Source: JBBIJR01 sp037445875
GTDB lineage: Bacteria; CLD3; SB21
Direction of reading: 5' to 3'
DNA length: 64,000 nt
NCBI GenBank assembly: GCA_037445875.1
Contig: JBBIJR010000004.1
Span: forward strand, 1-64,000
The notes under the pieces were generated by a model that was given only the letters and a program-made list of their open reading frames with translations, was not told the DNA's origin and searched no databases. Positions 61,235 through 64,000 of the stretch are shown one piece after another. Position 1 is the first letter of the stretch. Every line of letters starts with the position of its first letter. The position numbers were made by a program, and so were the translations under genes.

Positions 61235-62507
61235 ACGTCGATCCTTTTCCTACTTCGCTTTCCACAAAAATATTTCCGTTGTTCTCCGCTACCAGGCGGC
61301 TGCAGATGGACAATCCCAACCCCATGCCTTCGCTCTTGGTAGTGAAAAACGGATTAAAGATCTTCTCGAGGTTCTCTTTCGGAATGCCCGGTCCCGAGTC
61401 GCTTACCTCGACGGCCACGAACGGCAGCCGCTGATCGAACACGTCCTCCGACCAGGCCGCATGAGGATGCTCTCCCAGCGTCGTAGTGTACACCCGGACC
61501 CTCAGTTCCCCGCCGTCCTTCATCGCCTGGATAGCGTTCAGAATGATGTTCATGAACACCTGCTCGACCTGGTGCACGTCCGCAAAGATCTTGGGTACCA
61601 CGTCGGAGAATTCTTCTTTGAACGTGATGCCCCGCGTGCTCATCTGCGCCGCCAGCAGCAGATAGATGCTGTCGATGGCGGATTCGACGTCGATGTAATC
61701 ACGGGAGGGTTTGACCGGCTTGGCGAACTTGAAGAAATCCGTCAGCAGGTTGTTCACCCGGTCGATCTCCCGGATGATGCGGCTCACCAGCTCGATGCGG
61801 CGGTCATGTTCTTCGAAGGACTCCTCGAGCACCTCGGCCGCCGTTTTGATGCCGCCCAGCGGATTCCGCACCTCGTGCGCAATACCCGTGGCCAGTTCTC
61901 CCAGTGTGGCGAGGCGGTCCATGCGCTCGACCTGCTTCTTCATGAGGTTGATCTCGGTAAGGTCGCGGAACGTAATGATCACGCCGATCTGTTCGTTCTT
62001 CTCGATCAGCGGAGAGGTGCTGAAACCGATGGGGATCGTTTGTCCCTGCCTTGAGATGAGCTTGACCTCCTTGCTCTCGAACCGCTTGTTGGGAATGAGC
62101 ATGAGGTCGAGGATCTTTCCGTTCTTCTGCGGATCGGCAAAAAGGTCGATCAGGTTCTTGCCGAGCAGTTCCTCGACGGAATAACCCAGCGTCGAAGCGG
62201 CATTAGCATTCAGGAAGGTGACCGAGCCGGACATGTCGATGCAGATGAGCAAACTGCTCATGTTCTGGATGATGTTCCGGTAGAACCGGTAGACGCGTTC
62301 GATGACCTTGTACTTCTCGTACAGCTTTTCCTGTTCCTCCAGCCATTCCTTGGGAATCGAGGCACGGGCTTTTTCGTAAGCCTCGGAATCGGGTTCGAGG
62401 CGGGACTTCTCTTTGTTCAGCACCCGTTGCTCGAGGGGAATCAGGTCGCTCAACTCTTTGTTGAGGATCTCGAACGCTTCCTTTTTGCCTTCAAATCGTT
62501 TGCTCAT
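61209..62507 (-). CDS. soluble PAS sensor histidine kinase
   Basis: The 432-residue protein has an N-terminal charged helical region (residues 1-75, EQEKLYEKYKVIERVYRFYR), one PAS domain (80-190, LLICIDMSGSVTFLNANAAS, VIITFRDLTEINLMKKQV) and a HisKA/HATPase core with the phospho-His near residue 209 (GIAHEVRNPLGGIKTAAEVL), MNIILNAIQAM, DSGPGIP and GMGLGLSICSRLV. It has no membrane helix, so it reads a cytosolic signal. It lies 31 bp after priA, with no adjacent response regulator. I start at the ATG at 62507. Confidence 0.92.
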   Translation of the reverse strand: MSKRFEGKKEAFEILNKELSDLIPLEQRVLNKEKSRLEPDSEAYEKARASIPKEWLEEQEKLYEKYKVIERVYRFYRNIIQNMSSLLICIDMSGSVTFLNANAASTLGYSVEELLGKNLIDLFADPQKNGKILDLMLIPNKRFESKEVKLISRQGQTIPIGFSTSPLIEKNEQIGVIITFRDLTEINLMKKQVERMDRLATLGELATGIAHEVRNPLGGIKTAAEVLEESFEEHDRRIELVSRIIREIDRVNNLLTDFFKFAKPVKPSRDYIDVESAIDSIYLLLAAQMSTRGITFKEEFSDVVPKIFADVHQVEQVFMNIILNAIQAMKDGGELRVRVYTTTLGEHPHAAWSEDVFDQRLPFVAVEVSDSGPGIPKENLEKIFNPFFTTKSEGMGLGLSICSRLVAENNGNIFVESEVGKGSTFTVVLPTR

Positions 62508-62538
62508 GCGGGTCTCGTTGGAGCGGAGGCCGTCCGTC

Positions 62539-64000
62539 TCACAGCACGGAGACGGGATCGACATCGACGATGATCTGATGGTCCTGCCCATCGCGCACGG
62601 ACCGGTACCTCGTCAGCGCTTTGCGAAGTATCTCGCGGCCGACCGTGCCTCCCTTGTCGTGTTGTCTGTCGGTTTTCAGCAGGATATGCCAGCGATAGAA
62701 ATTGCGCACCTTGACGATCGGTGCAGGTGCGGGGCCGAGAACCAGGGCCGACCGGGCGACGCCAATTTCATTCAGCAAAATATCGGAAAAACGGCCACTT
62801 TGGTCAACTACTTTTTTCTCGTCGGAGCCGCGAAATACGACGAGGTACAACCTGCCGAACGGTGGATACAGGAGCTCCCGGCGAAACGCCATTTCTTCCC
62901 GGTAGAACGCCCGGTAATCGTGGTTTTGCGCATACCGGATGGCCGGACGCTCCGGATGCAGCGTTTGCACGATCACACGGCCGACGTTGTTCTTGCGTCC
63001 CGCGCGGCCCGCCACCTGCGTCAGCAATTGAAATGTCCGCTCCGAGGAACGAAAGTCCGGCAGGAGCAGACTGGTGTCGGCCGAAATGACGCCCACCAGG
63101 GTGACTTTTTCAAAATCCAGCCCTTTGGCAACCATTTGAGTTCCGAGCAGAATCGACGCGTCTCCGCGGCGAAAGCCGTCCAGAATTCTCTCGTGCGCTC
63201 CTTTGCGGATCGTGGTGTCCAGGTCCATACGCAGGGCGCGGGCCCGTGGAAACGTCTGTTCGAGCACCGTTTCCACTTTCTGAGTTCCGATACCGTATCG
63301 CAGGATTTCCGGGTTGCCGCACGCGGGGCACGCGGAGGGTGCCGGGGAAGAGTAGCCGCAGTAATGGCATCGCAGGCGGTGCTTGTGCCGGTGATAGGTC
63401 AACGAAAGACTGCAGTGCGGGCACTCCGGCACGAATCCGCAGTCCACACATGCCAGAAAGCTGGCGTAGCCTCGGCGGTTCTGGAAGAGAATGATCTGGT
63501 GGTTCCGGTCAATGGTCTGCTGCATGGCGTCCCGGAGTTCTTTGGAAAGGACCGGCTCCCAGCCTTCCGTATGAATGCGGCGTTCCTGCCGCATGTCGAT
63601 CACCCGTACGCTGGGGAGCGGCACATCGTTGATGCGGCGAGGCAATTCGAGAAGGGTGTACTTTCCGTTTTCTGCATTCGCGTAGGACTCCAGCGCAGGT
63701 GTGGCCGATCCGAGAATAACCACCGCTCCGCTCAGCGTACCTCGTACGACGGCAACGTCCCGGGCATGATACCGGGGCGTGGTGTCCGACTGTTTATACG
63801 TGTTTTCGTGTTCTTCATCCACCACGACCAATCCGAGGTCCTTCACGGGAGCGAACACGGCTGAGCGGGCGCCGATCACTACGCGGAAATCCGTCCGGTG
63901 AATCTTTCGCCATGAATCAAACCGCTCGCCGGCCGACATGGCGCTGTGCCAGACCGTCACCAGCGATCCGAAATGGGATTTGAATCGCTCCACGGTCTGC
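62539..64000 (-). CDS. priA: primosomal protein N' helicase, 5' end beyond the window
   Basis: The visible 487 residues are the C-terminal two thirds of PriA, which restarts stalled replication forks. Present are FRVVIGARSAVFAPVKDLGL, the DEEH box, GSATPALES, the zinc-binding cysteines (CVDCGFVPECPHC, RCHYCGYSSPAPSACPACG), HQIILFQNRRGY, and helicase motifs VGVISADTSLLLPDFRSSER and LLTQVAGRAGR. The frame stays open to the window edge (QTVERF), so the start lies outside. The PAS kinase gene follows on the same strand. Confidence 0.96.
   Translation of the reverse strand, partial: QTVERFKSHFGSLVTVWHSAMSAGERFDSWRKIHRTDFRVVIGARSAVFAPVKDLGLVVVDEEHENTYKQSDTTPRYHARDVAVVRGTLSGAVVILGSATPALESYANAENGKYTLLELPRRINDVPLPSVRVIDMRQERRIHTEGWEPVLSKELRDAMQQTIDRNHQIILFQNRRGYASFLACVDCGFVPECPHCSLSLTYHRHKHRLRCHYCGYSSPAPSACPACGNPEILRYGIGTQKVETVLEQTFPRARALRMDLDTTIRKGAHERILDGFRRGDASILLGTQMVAKGLDFEKVTLVGVISADTSLLLPDFRSSERTFQLLTQVAGRAGRKNNVGRVIVQTLHPERPAIRYAQNHDYRAFYREEMAFRRELLYPPFGRLYLVVFRGSDEKKVVDQSGRFSDILLNEIGVARSALVLGPAPAPIVKVRNFYRWHILLKTDRQHDKGGTVGREILRKALTRYRSVRDGQDHQIIVDVDPVSVL

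Overview
The window looks like a scaffold of a draft genome, probably a metagenome bin, because it carries three short N runs (29603-29625, 43082-43118, 45385-45394) and several locally frame-broken genes. The organism is most likely a GC-rich member of the Bacteroidota/Chlorobiota assemblage (Ignavibacteria-like). Three things point there: two secreted proteins end in type IX secretion sorting domains (QNFPNPFN motif, C-terminal TKKLMLLK or TRKLTLIK); DUF4292, DUF4199, DUF2721 and LytTR/LytS families are present; and promoters fit TTG-N20/21-TAnnTT(G/T)C, a variant of the Bacteroidetes TTG/TAnnTTTG promoter. No rRNA, tRNA, CRISPR array, insertion sequence or phage was seen.

Layout. 1-11 kb: small metabolic and envelope genes (aldo/keto reductase-like, DUF1801, a lipoprotein), a membrane protein/excisionase-type HTH/B12-radical SAM trio whose radical SAM gene is broken, an APC permease, ispH with a YjbR-like gene, SRPBCC, RidA and DUF1761 proteins. 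11-20 kb: a two-propeller sensor kinase with its LuxR-type regulator, then three exported proteins, two of them with T9SS tails. 20-22 kb: a diglycine-ended MoaD/ubiquitin-like protein translationally coupled to an Asp-box propeller, a YbhB protein and a candidate small RNA. 22-30 kb: a 1569-residue sensor with eight PAS domains and no kinase, followed directly by a hybrid PAS kinase-receiver. 30-37 kb: a metal cluster with a small HMA protein, an M19 dipeptidase, a CopA-type ATPase, an adenylate cyclase-TPR protein and an HMA-AraC fusion regulator. 37-42 kb: tag glycosylase, an HD-GYP regulator, and a LiaF-like/LytS/LytTR operon. 42-47 kb: an M49-like peptidase and the C-terminal half of a naturally split carB. 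47-53 kb: MarR/YceI, an ECF sigma/anti-sigma/Spy-like operon and an amidohydrolase. 53-64 kb: guaB, a VOC remnant, a frame-broken LOG gene, a TPR-DUF4292-glycosyltransferase-smpB run, a CBS/DUF309 pair, a PAS kinase and priA (running off the window).

The most interesting signals are regulatory and pair a regulator with a matching operator in the same neighbourhood. Upstream of copA, two 11-bp direct repeats spaced 21 bp overlap a promoter that lacks its TTG; this is the geometry expected for an AraC-family activator, and an HMA-AraC regulator is encoded 2 kb away. Upstream of the LiaF-like/LytS/LytTR operon, two repeats with LytTR-consensus half-sites are spaced exactly 21 bp, again at a TTG-less promoter. 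A near-perfect 18-bp palindrome lies over the yceI promoter next to a MarR gene. Several genes appear to be leaderless, with the start codon 3-5 nt after the -7 element. Functional statements are inferred from recognised motifs; no database search was possible.
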